6,249 nucleotides of DNA from Ruminococcus sp. UBA4275 (GTDB lineage Bacteria; Bacillota; Clostridia; Oscillospirales; Ruminococcaceae), in assembly GCA_002395085.1 (NCBI GenBank), contig DGVV01000031.1, positions 1 through 6,249 of the forward strand. The letters run 5' to 3'. How positions within the stretch are numbered: position 1 is the first letter of the stretch; every line of letters begins with the position of its first letter. The notes beneath the pieces were generated by a model. It saw only the letters and a program-made list of their open reading frames with translations, searched no databases and was not told the origin of the DNA. Made by a program: the position numbers and the translations under genes. Below, one piece after another: positions 1 to 5,789 of the stretch.

Positions 1-202
1 GCAGGAAGCTCTTGCCGCTGCCGTATTTGCCGCTGAGGAAGCGGATGGTCGCGCCGCCCTCGGACATCACACCGATGTCGCTGAGGAGCGCTTCAATCTC
101 GCGCTCTCTGCCGACAGCGATATATTGCAGTCCGATGCGCGGGACAACGCCGCCCTGCAAGGCATGGATCACAGCACCTGCGATTCTTTTCGGGATATTC
201 AT
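1..202 (-). CDS. BREX-type ATP-binding protein (BrxC/BrxD-like, DUF2791 family), N-terminal part only
   Basis: Only the first 67 residues are visible; the gene runs off the window at base 1. The protein begins MNIPKRIAGAVIHALQGG, followed by VVPRIGLQYIAVGRERE and a phosphate-binding loop GKYGSGKS at about residues 58-65. The order 'VVPRxGLxxIAVGR-E-EI' then 'IRFLSGKYGSGKSF' is how I recognise the DUF2791/BREX ATP-binding domain family, which includes BrxC and BrxD. These are STAND-like P-loop ATPases of phage-defence systems, and BrxD works with the helicase BrxHI. The ATG overlaps the TGA of the upstream terB-like gene (ATGA at 202-199), and an AAAGGA ribosome binding site lies 11 bases upstream inside that gene. 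The two are therefore translationally coupled and probably act together. Walker B and sensor regions are outside the window. In related clusters a DEAD/DEAH (Lhr/BrxHI-like) helicase often follows; that prediction cannot be tested here. Confidence 0.85.
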   Translation of the reverse strand, partial: MNIPKRIAGAVIHALQGGVVPRIGLQYIAVGREREIEALLSDIGVMSEGGATIRFLSGKYGSGKSFL

Positions 203-1809
203 GTCTCAAACAGTCCTTTCACATCTTCGATGTAATCCTCGATCAGGACGGGTCTGCCGTCCGCATCCGTCTCAATGACACTGTCACCGATTTTGTCGTA
301 GAGCGTTTCGTTGATCTCATCCGTGAGGACAGAGAGCATCTGTCCGGCATCGAGCAGCGGCTGATAGGATTCGCCGGTGAGCAGACAAAGCAGTAGTGCC
401 GATGCCGCTTTGCTGAGCGGGAGCTGCGGCATATTTTCTGCCGGATCGGGTTCGGGTGGATCTGTCTGCACGGGCGCGATGACCGCTGCCGCAGCGGGGA
501 TTTCCGGTTCGGCATCGGTATCCGGCACGGTGAGCATATCGGTGGTATGTGCGGCGGCTCTGCGGATCTCCTCCAGCTCTGCCGCATCCAGCGTAATGAC
601 CGGTGCATTTGCCTTTGCCTGCTCCGTGAGGCATTTGCGTATGGTGCTGCGGATGACGTCGGCATCGCCTGCGGGCAGATCAGCGGGTTTCAGCTTATTG
701 CGATATTTGATCTCCTCACGCAGAATCGAATCAAAGGTACGCAGCAGCGCGGTGATGCGGTCAGCATGGGGCTCAGAGGCAAAGGTTTCCTTCGCCCAGC
801 GTCCGCCGGCACAGTGATAGACACACAGCGGCGAGATGCGGTGTGCGCCGTCGCGCGGGAACTTCCGCCGGAAGAAGACAGCACCGTCGAACATCTGATG
901 CTGCTGCCGGCGCTGTCCGCCGAGCAGATACGCCGAGAATGAGATATGCTTTTCCTCCGCATAGTGGATGAGCAGAGCGCCGTAGACCGCACGGAGCATT
1001 TCGGCGGTTTCATCGGGCTGCGCGAGGAAGCATTTGGATTTGCCGAGCTTGTATTTGGAGAATGTATCCAGCGATGTGAGCAATTCCTGCGCGGAATGCC
1101 CGCTGTGCCGCACGACGGTCATGCAGGCAGCTTCCTTCTGATCCCCGCAGCGGTAGGGAATGCCGTACCAGACCGCGAGATCGGGCAGCCAGCGGCGGAT
1201 CTGCTTTTCAATGAGCGGGAAGCTCTCGCCGTAATCCGCAATGATTCCGAGCAGCGCGGAATAGGCATCCTCTGCGGCGGGCACACCGATGAGATTGAGA
1301 AGCTCATAGGCATAGAGCAGCAGGAAGGAGCTCTGCGCAGCAGGTTTTCTGCCGGCGCGGTACTGTGTCCGCCATGTGAAATAGGCACGCAGTTCACGAT
1401 CAGAGAGCATGGCGTAGGTCGGCATCACGCGCGCGCAGGAGACATTCTCCGAAAAATCGTCTGTGAAATCTGCCATGAATACGCCCTGTTCATAGAACAG
1501 GCTTTCGAGCGAGCGCTGACCGCTGCGGTGGTCATAGCCGGTGCGGGCGCGCATCTCGAAGATGCGGTGCGGCACGGGCGAGAAGGACTGCCGGAGCAGA
1601 TCGGCAAGGCTCTGTTCGCCGTAGACCTGCTGCGAAGATGTGACCGCGGAGCTGCGGGTCTTGCGGGGCGATGTGTTCCGCTTGGCGGGCGTGCTGCGGG
1701 ATGCAGGCTTGCTGCGCGTCTGCGGCGGCTTTGTGGGCTGCTGCGGGATGCGCTGTTCCTCGAAGACGATTGACTGAAACAGCTCGCGGATCAGCTTGCG
1801 CATATCCAT
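199..1809 (-). CDS. TerB_N / TerB_C domain protein, partner of BREX-type ATPase
   Basis: The product is 536 aa. A basic, Pro/Ser/Thr-rich linker (about residues 20-60) precedes a TerB_N domain (about 80-290), seen in the sequences PTYAMLSDRELRAYFTWRTQYR (shown here as PTYAMLSDREL, then YFTWR) and LLLYAYELLNLIGV. An Ala/Pro/Glu-rich spacer follows at about 430-460. The C-terminus (about 465-533) carries LLLCLLTGE, LTDEINETLYDKIGD and IEDYIEDV, which is typical of TerB_C. TerB_N and TerB_C proteins are known from Ter-type stress-response loci, where they occur with a BrxC/BrxD-like ATPase and a superfamily II helicase; biochemical function is unknown. No signal peptide or membrane segment is visible, so it is probably cytoplasmic. 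I chose the ATG at 1809 because AGAAGGTG sits 6 bases upstream and the transcript start predicted from the promoter at 1843-1871 lies near 1836. The same frame stays open to 1914, but that part precedes the promoter. An in-frame ATG at 1803 is a weaker alternative. Confidence 0.85.
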   Translation of the reverse strand: MDMRKLIRELFQSIVFEEQRIPQQPTKPPQTRSKPASRSTPAKRNTSPRKTRSSAVTSSQQVYGEQSLADLLRQSFSPVPHRIFEMRARTGYDHRSGQRSLESLFYEQGVFMADFTDDFSENVSCARVMPTYAMLSDRELRAYFTWRTQYRAGRKPAAQSSFLLLYAYELLNLIGVPAAEDAYSALLGIIADYGESFPLIEKQIRRWLPDLAVWYGIPYRCGDQKEAACMTVVRHSGHSAQELLTSLDTFSKYKLGKSKCFLAQPDETAEMLRAVYGALLIHYAEEKHISFSAYLLGGQRRQQHQMFDGAVFFRRKFPRDGAHRISPLCVYHCAGGRWAKETFASEPHADRITALLRTFDSILREEIKYRNKLKPADLPAGDADVIRSTIRKCLTEQAKANAPVITLDAAELEEIRRAAAHTTDMLTVPDTDAEPEIPAAAAVIAPVQTDPPEPDPAENMPQLPLSKAASALLLCLLTGESYQPLLDAGQMLSVLTDEINETLYDKIGDSVIETDADGRPVLIEDYIEDVKGLFET

Positions 1810-1842
1810 GGGATTCACCTTCTTTCTGATGGTATTACTTCT

Positions 1843-1871
1843 ATTATACCGCATATCCTTAAATTTTGCAA
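1843..1871 (-). promoter_or_regulatory. Sigma-A promoter of the TerB/BREX-ATPase operon
   Basis: On the minus strand the -35 box is TTGCAA (1871-1866, 4 of 6 consensus), the spacer is 17 bases, and the -10 box is a perfect TATAAT (1848-1843). Transcription would start near 1836, giving a leader of about 27 nucleotides before the ATG at 1809. The -35 box lies inside a 22-bp dyad (1864-1885), so repression by a bound regulator is plausible. It also overlaps the last codons of the 34-aa reading frame at 1859-1963. Confidence 0.75.
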
Positions 1872-1963
1872 TGGGCAATGCAAAACTCCCCGCAAGTTTT
1901 CGCAGGATTATCACAATGCCCGCTGCTGTGCAGCCGATGCAGCCGTTCTTTCCGGTCTTCCAT
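1859..1963 (-). CDS. Candidate 34-aa Cys/His-rich small protein
   Basis: An ATG at 1963 is preceded by AGAGGTG with a 6-base spacer, as good as the sites of the confirmed genes here. The frame runs 34 codons to TAA. The product starts MEDRKERLHRLHSSGHC and has four cysteines (residues 17, 24, 28, 32; spacing C-x6-C-x3-C-x3-C) and four histidines (9, 12, 16, 31) in a very short, N-terminally charged chain. That pattern suggests metal binding or disulfides. There is no signal peptide or membrane segment. I do not recognise a family. No promoter of its own is evident: it lies just downstream of the terminator-like hairpin at 1991-2018, and its 3' end overlaps the terB promoter. It could be a real small gene, a leader frame, or a remnant with a surviving ribosome binding site. 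Confidence 0.4.
   Translation of the reverse strand: MEDRKERLHRLHSSGHCDNPAKTCGEFCIAHCKI
1864..1885. promoter_or_regulatory. Inverted repeat over the -35 box, candidate operator
   Basis: Perfect 7-bp arms TTTTGCA (1864-1870) and TGCAAAA (1879-1885) are separated by 8 bases. GCAATG is also directly repeated at 1868-1873 and 1875-1880. The dyad covers the -35 hexamer of the leftward promoter, a classical position for a repressor site. No regulator gene is in the window. The repeat also encodes part of the Cys-rich end of the small frame at 1859-1963, so its symmetry could be coincidental. Confidence 0.4.
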
Positions 1964-1990
1964 TCGTTTCACCTCTTTTCGGGTATGAGA

Positions 1991-2018
1991 AAACCGCCTT
2001 GATTACTCAGGGCGGTTT
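1991..2018 (-). terminator. Terminator-like hairpin after the 58-aa gene
   Basis: Arms AAACCGCC (1991-1998) and GGCGGTTT (2011-2018) pair perfectly over 8 bp. The stem can extend by TTGA/TCAG around a 4-base loop, with one imperfect pair. On the minus strand the stem overlaps the stop codon of the 58-aa gene and is followed by TTTTC, so it most likely ends the leftward transcript of the two genes at 2017-2516. The U-tract is short, so termination may be partial, and readthrough into the 34-aa frame is possible. Confidence 0.6.
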
Positions 2019-2193
2019 AATCTAATGCTTTTCCGGATTTGACACGTTCCTCTGCTTCTTTCCTTTGCTGATTGTAGTGTTCATAGCTTGCTTTGGCTTC
2101 CGGCGGCGCATCATCATTAAGAACACGATCACCGTTTTCCGTCCAATGATACCAAGCCTTATTTGAAAGCCAGAAACTGTCGTATTTTCTCAT
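2017..2193 (-). CDS. Small conserved-looking hypothetical protein, 58 aa
   Basis: The frame begins MRKYDSFWLSNKAWYHW, continues with ENGDRVLNDDAPPEAKASYE, and ends with a charged helix-like tail (KEAEERVKSGKALD). The start is well supported: AAAGGAGG lies 10 bases upstream and the ATG overlaps the TGA of the upstream HExxH gene (ATGA at 2193-2190), so the pair is translationally coupled. The W/Y-rich N-terminus followed by 'NDDAPPEA' resembles small proteins I have seen next to phage head or virion genes of Clostridia, but I cannot name a family. It contains no metal motif, signal peptide or membrane segment. Its base composition is more AT-rich than the flanking operons, which fits an imported segment. 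Confidence 0.7.
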   Translation of the reverse strand: MRKYDSFWLSNKAWYHWTENGDRVLNDDAPPEAKASYEHYNQQRKEAEERVKSGKALD

Positions 2194-2516
2194 AACTTGT
2201 ACGCCTCCTTTAGCAACCTGATAAATTCGGTTGTAAAATCATTTGGGGATGTATAATGCCTTCCGAGGACTTCCGGAATGATTTCCTTAAAATGCTTTTC
2301 TTTGATTGGCTTACCATCCATTGACTTGTCACGCGATGCAGAATACTCTGACAGATTTTCCGACAGATATTCCAGAGTTTGAAGCAAATCATATTCCTCT
2401 CCACTTATATTGTAGCACGTTTTTCTTGCTATGTCAAGTCCGATTTCTCCATACCGTTTTGCTATAATATGCCCCACTTCATGAACGCCAATTCCAATTG
2501 CTCTTGTTGAAGAAAG
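2190..2516 (-). pseudogene. N-terminally truncated HExxH metallopeptidase-like protein, likely phage-derived remnant
   Basis: The frame is open from 2516 and begins SSTRAIGIGVHEVGHIIAKR after two leading codons. HEVGH is the zinc-metallopeptidase HExxH motif, and LSEYSAS and KHFKEIIPEVLGRHYTS follow further on. This layout (HExxH, then 'LSxYA', then an acidic E-xx-xEV segment) is like the C-terminal end of some Firmicutes phage minor-capsid/head-morphogenesis proteins and related HExxH proteins. A TAA (2519-2517) stands immediately upstream in frame. There is no ATG and no ribosome binding site before the motif; the only usual start is the GTG at 2477, which lies inside the HExxH motif and would destroy it. 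I therefore read it as a gene that has lost its 5' part, about 109 codons remaining. If a translated gene is assumed, it would be 95 aa from the GTG at 2477. It is AT-rich compared with its neighbours. Confidence 0.6.
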
Positions 2517-2536
2517 TTAATTGTCTGCGTTAAGAT

Positions 2537-2564
2537 ATGCGCTCGTCGCAGCGTCTGAGCGCAT
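2537..2564. repeat. 28-bp inverted repeat in the gene-free stretch
   Basis: Perfect 8-bp arms ATGCGCTC (2537-2544) and GAGCGCAT (2557-2564) enclose a 12-base loop. It lies about 70 bases upstream of the rightward promoter and just beyond the broken end of the HExxH remnant. No U-tract follows on either strand, so it is not a clear terminator. The surrounding 2517-2634 holds no gene I can support; a 36-codon minus-strand frame (2517-2627) lacks a properly spaced ribosome binding site. Confidence 0.4.
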
Positions 2565-2634
2565 GGCAGAAGCGTTTATTTTGATGGTTCTCCGCCGCGC
2601 AGCCCGCAATCTGCGAAATATTTTCATGCGCCCA

Positions 2635-2663
2635 TTGAATTCTCCTGTATTCTATGTTATAAT
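2635..2663 (+). promoter_or_regulatory. Extended -10 sigma-A promoter of the GTPase-nuclease operon
   Basis: The -35 box is TTGAAT (2635-2640), the spacer is 17 bases, and the -10 box is a perfect TATAAT (2658-2663) preceded by TG at the extended -10 position (2655-2656). Transcription would start near 2670 and leave a leader of only about 26 nucleotides. There is no room for the long attenuator leader and leader peptide known upstream of tet(M)-type resistance genes, so strong constitutive expression is the simplest reading. Confidence 0.8.
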
Positions 2664-2681
2664 GGATGTATATTCGATGAA

Positions 2682-2689
2682 AAAGGGGG
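2682..2689 (+). promoter_or_regulatory. Ribosome binding site that decides the GTPase start
   Basis: AAAGGGGG lies directly before an ATG at 2690 (no spacer) and 6 bases before a second in-frame ATG at 2696. Only the second has usable spacing, and the product then begins MKQLTLGIMAHVD, matching the short N-terminus of Tet(M)-type GTPases before the P-loop. Confidence 0.7.
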
Positions 2690-2695
2690 ATGTGC

Positions 2696-5275
2696 ATGAA
2701 GCAGCTCACTCTGGGCATCATGGCACACGTTGATTCCGGCAAGACGACGCTTGCCGAGGCATTGCTTTACCGTGCGGGCGAGCTGAAGAAGCGCGGGCGG
2801 GTTGACCACGGCGATTCGTGGCTTGATACCGATGTAATTGAACGCAGCCGCGGCATCACGATCTTCGCGCATCAGGCATCCTTCACGCTGGGCGATACAG
2901 TCGTGACGCTCCTTGATACGCCCGGTCACGTAGACTTTTCCGCCGAGACCGAGCGCACGATGCAGGTGCTGGATTACGCGGTGCTGGTTATCAGCGGCAC
3001 CGACGGCGTACAGAGCCACACGCGGACATTGTGGTCGCTGCTGCGGCGGTACGGTGTGCCGGTGCTGATCTTTGTCAACAAAATGGATCTTGCCGAGCGC
3101 ACGGAATCCGCGATTATGCAGGAATTGCAGGCGCGGCTTTCGGCATCGTGCGTGCAGTTTGACTGCGTCTCGGAGCAGGTTCAGGAGAATGCTGCCGCCT
3201 GCAGTGAGCGGCTCATGGAGACGTATTTTGAGACCGGCGCACTCCCGCGCGAGCTGCTCACAGAAGCGATTGCGGCACGGGAGATCTTTCCGGTCTGCTT
3301 TGGCTCAGCGCGGACATTGGAGGGCGTGAGTTCGCTGCCGGAGATGATCGCGGCGTACTGCATCGAGCCGAAGCGTCTGCCGGCATTTGCGGCGCGGGTG
3401 TTCAAGATTTCCGCGGATGCAAAGGGCGAGCGCCTGACCTTCCTCAAGGTGCTGGGCGATACGCTCCGCAGCCGCATTTCCGTGCGGTACACCGCCCCGG
3501 ACGGCACAGAGTATACCGAGAAGATCACGGGGATCCGGTTTTATTCCGGCGCGAAATATGTCCCCGCGGATGAAGCGGAACCCGGTGCAGTCTGCGCGGT
3601 GACGGGACTTTCGGCGGCGTATGCGGGCATGGGCATCGGGGATGTGCCGGATGCGGATGATGCTGTCCTGACGCCGGTGATGCGGTATCGGGTGATACTG
3701 CCGGAGGATACTGTTCCCGCAGAAGCGCTCAAAAGCTTCCGGCAGCTTGAAGCGGAAGACCCGCAGCTCCATGTTCTGTGGGATGCGCAGCTCCGTGCGA
3801 TTTATGTGCAGCTGATGGGTGCGGTGCAGCTGGAGGTTCTGACGCGGCAGGTGGCAGAGCGATTCGGCTTTGCGGTGGAATTTGACAGCGGCACGGTCAC
3901 ATACCGCGAGACAATCGCAGAGACCGTAGAGGGCGTGGGGCATTATGAGCCGCTGCGGCATTATGCAGAGGTGCATCTGCTGATGACGCCGCTGCCTGCG
4001 GGGAGCGGTCTGCAATTTGATACGCGATGTTCGGAGGATGTCCTTGACCGGAACTGGCAGCGCCTGATTCTCACGCATTTGCAGGAAAAAGAACATATCG
4101 GCGTGCTGACGGGCTCACCGATTACCGATATGAAGATTACGCTGGTGAGCGGCAAGGCACATCTCAAGCATACGGAGGGCGGCGATTTCCGGCAGGCGAC
4201 CTACCGTGCCGTGCGGCAGGGTCTGCGCTCTGCGGAATCGGTGCTGCTGGAGCCGTATTACGATTTTGTGCTGACGGTTCCTGCGGGGAATATCGGGCGC
4301 GCCATGACCGACATCCAGCAGCGCTGCGGTGAATTTGCACCGCCGGAGCAGGAGGGTGATACCGCCGTTCTGACGGGCAGTGCGCCGGTTTCCGAGCTGA
4401 ATGATTATGCGGCAGAAATGCTGAGCTATACCAAGGGGCAGGGGAGTCTCACGCTGACGGTCAGCGGATACCGCCCGTGCCATGATGCGGAAGCGGTCAT
4501 TGCGCGCATTGGCTACGATGCAGACAGTGATCTTGAAAACAGCGCAGATTCGGTGTTTTGTTCCCACGGCGCAGGCTATCTGGTGAACTGGGACGAGGTG
4601 CCGTTTTATATGCACCTGCCGGCAATGCTGCCGCATCGCTATGATTTTGCCGAGGAGGCGGAAGCGCCTGCCGCACCGGTGCAGCGCGGAAGCTATCCGG
4701 CGGCGGGCGAGGAGGAGCTCATGGCGATCTATGAGCGCACCTACGGCAAAATCCAGCGCGATGAACGCAAGGCAATGCGCCGCAATAAGGCAGCAGAGAG
4801 TCTGGATATGTCCGGCGTGAAAGTGCCGGAACCTCCGAAAACGGAGTATCTGCTGGTGGACGGCTACAACATCATTTTCGCATGGGACAGCCTCAAAAAA
4901 CTGGCAGCGGGCGGTCTCGATGCAGCACGTGACCGGCTTGTTGCGCTGCTGCAAAATTATCAGGGATACAAAAAATGTGAAGTCATCCTCGTGTTTGATG
5001 CCTACAAGATCAAGGGGCACCGCACCGAGGTGGAACAGCAGGGGAATATCAGCGTCGTATACACAAAGGAAGCGGAGACCGCCGATTCGTACATTGAGCG
5101 GGTATCGAAGCAGCTTCTGAAAAATAACCGCGTGCGCGTCGCGACCTCAGACGGGCTGGAGCAGCTCATCATTCTGGGCAACGGCGCACAGCGCATATCG
5201 GCACGGGAATTTGAAGCGGAGATCAGGGCAGCGGAGGAGGAGATCCGTGCGCTGATCGGCAGAACGGGAGGCTGA
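2696..5275 (+). CDS. EF-G/Tet(M)-like translational GTPase fused to a C-terminal Rae1/YacP-type NYN (PIN) nuclease domain
   Basis: The product is 859 aa. Residues 1-225 form an EF-G-type G domain: P-loop AHVDSGKT (10-17), RGIT (52-55), DTPGH with the catalytic His78, NKMD (128-131) and a GSA G5 motif (203-205). EF-G-like domains II-V follow to about residue 640, with KHTEGGDFR (491-499) and LLEPYYDF as landmarks. A charged linker (about 645-715) leads to a NYN/PIN domain (718-855) with VDGYN (721-725), VFDAY (Asp768), KEAETADSYI (Glu794, Asp797) and ATSDG (Asp819), the acidic metal-binding set of the YacP family. B. subtilis YacP is Rae1, an endoribonuclease that enters the ribosomal A site and cuts mRNA. 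Tet(M) is about 640 aa, so the C-terminal 220 residues are an addition. The Tet(M) tetracycline-displacing loop is absent. Automatic annotation would probably call it tetracycline resistance; I infer ribosome-directed mRNA cleavage or rescue. It is the first gene of a three-gene operon. Confidence 0.9.
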   Translation: MKQLTLGIMAHVDSGKTTLAEALLYRAGELKKRGRVDHGDSWLDTDVIERSRGITIFAHQASFTLGDTVVTLLDTPGHVDFSAETERTMQVLDYAVLVISGTDGVQSHTRTLWSLLRRYGVPVLIFVNKMDLAERTESAIMQELQARLSASCVQFDCVSEQVQENAAACSERLMETYFETGALPRELLTEAIAAREIFPVCFGSARTLEGVSSLPEMIAAYCIEPKRLPAFAARVFKISADAKGERLTFLKVLGDTLRSRISVRYTAPDGTEYTEKITGIRFYSGAKYVPADEAEPGAVCAVTGLSAAYAGMGIGDVPDADDAVLTPVMRYRVILPEDTVPAEALKSFRQLEAEDPQLHVLWDAQLRAIYVQLMGAVQLEVLTRQVAERFGFAVEFDSGTVTYRETIAETVEGVGHYEPLRHYAEVHLLMTPLPAGSGLQFDTRCSEDVLDRNWQRLILTHLQEKEHIGVLTGSPITDMKITLVSGKAHLKHTEGGDFRQATYRAVRQGLRSAESVLLEPYYDFVLTVPAGNIGRAMTDIQQRCGEFAPPEQEGDTAVLTGSAPVSELNDYAAEMLSYTKGQGSLTLTVSGYRPCHDAEAVIARIGYDADSDLENSADSVFCSHGAGYLVNWDEVPFYMHLPAMLPHRYDFAEEAEAPAAPVQRGSYPAAGEEELMAIYERTYGKIQRDERKAMRRNKAAESLDMSGVKVPEPPKTEYLLVDGYNIIFAWDSLKKLAAGGLDAARDRLVALLQNYQGYKKCEVILVFDAYKIKGHRTEVEQQGNISVVYTKEAETADSYIERVSKQLLKNNRVRVATSDGLEQLIILGNGAQRISAREFEAEIRAAEEEIRALIGRTGG

Positions 5276-5276
5276 C

Positions 5277-5738
5277 ATGAACGAACCCGAAGAACTGAGC
5301 CGCGTGTACTATCACAGCGAGCATACGGAGTGCATGACCTATTTCATGATCCGCGGCAATTTCGATCCGGATGAGATCACGGCATATCTGCGGGTTGTGC
5401 CGGAGCAGGTGCAGCGCATCGGAGATCCGATCGGGAAGAGCGGCAGAAAACGGCAGGTTGCGCTGTGGCGGTACGGCACAGTCGTCAGCAATGACTGGGA
5501 TGTAGACAAGATGATGAAGGAGACGATCAGGGCGCTGCTGCCCAAAGAGGATCTTCTGCGCAAGATCAAGCTGACCTACGATGCCGCGCTGACGCTGGAG
5601 GTCGTGCCGCTGGTGCGGTACGATGAGCAGCCGCCGTGTCTGGCGCCGTCATTGGCGGTGATGCGGTTTTGTCTGGAGACCGGCACAGAGATGGACATTG
5701 ACCTCTATGTCTGCTGCCCGGATGATATGGTGGAGTGA
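5277..5738 (+). CDS. DUF4279 domain protein, 153 aa
   Basis: The core reads YFMIRGNFDPDEITAYL at about residues 22-38, then VVPEQVQRIGDPIGKSGRKR, then ALWRYGT. The order 'F-I-G--FDPDEIT--L---P----GDPI-----' is how I recognise DUF4279, a small family of unknown function in bacteria whose usual length is about that of this protein. The C-terminal half (LTLEVVPLVRYDEQPPCLAPS, then FCLETGTEMDIDLYV) looks like the second beta-rich repeat of that fold. There is no signal peptide or membrane segment. The ATG is one base after the TGA of the GTPase-nuclease, and its ribosome binding site GGGAGG (5266-5271) lies inside that gene, so translation is coupled. A functional link to the GTPase-nuclease is inferred from this tight spacing only. 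Confidence 0.8.
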   Translation: MNEPEELSRVYYHSEHTECMTYFMIRGNFDPDEITAYLRVVPEQVQRIGDPIGKSGRKRQVALWRYGTVVSNDWDVDKMMKETIRALLPKEDLLRKIKLTYDAALTLEVVPLVRYDEQPPCLAPSLAVMRFCLETGTEMDIDLYVCCPDDMVE

Positions 5739-5789
5739 GCTTTCGATTCGTTCGTGTTCGGCGCAACAAGATAAAAGAGGTGCAGATGA

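Noticed and set aside
946..1773. Long plus-strand open frame (275 codons) opposite the TerB gene
   Set aside because: It is antisense to a gene with recognisable TerB domains, has no ribosome binding site or family pattern, and arises from GC-rich third positions.
1810..1914. Upstream extension of the TerB gene by 35 codons
   Set aside because: The extension would begin upstream of the TATAAT promoter's start point and carries no ribosome binding site, whereas the ATG at 1809 has one at proper spacing.
2039..2044. Perfect TTGACA hexamer on the plus strand, possible -35 box
   Set aside because: No -10 box at 16-18 bases downstream and no plus-strand gene follows; it lies inside the 58-aa minus-strand gene.
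2690..2695. Start of the GTPase at the ATG at 2690
   Set aside because: It touches the AAAGGGGG ribosome binding site with no spacer; the ATG at 2696 has a 6-base spacer and fits the family's N-terminus.
3305..4096. Long minus-strand open frame (263 codons) opposite the GTPase
   Set aside because: It is antisense to EF-G domains with clear motifs; composition is Arg/His/Gln-rich as expected of a shadow frame.
4115..5020. Long minus-strand open frame (301 codons) opposite the GTPase-nuclease junction
   Set aside because: Same reason: a shadow of a real gene, Cys/His/Arg-rich with no family resemblance.
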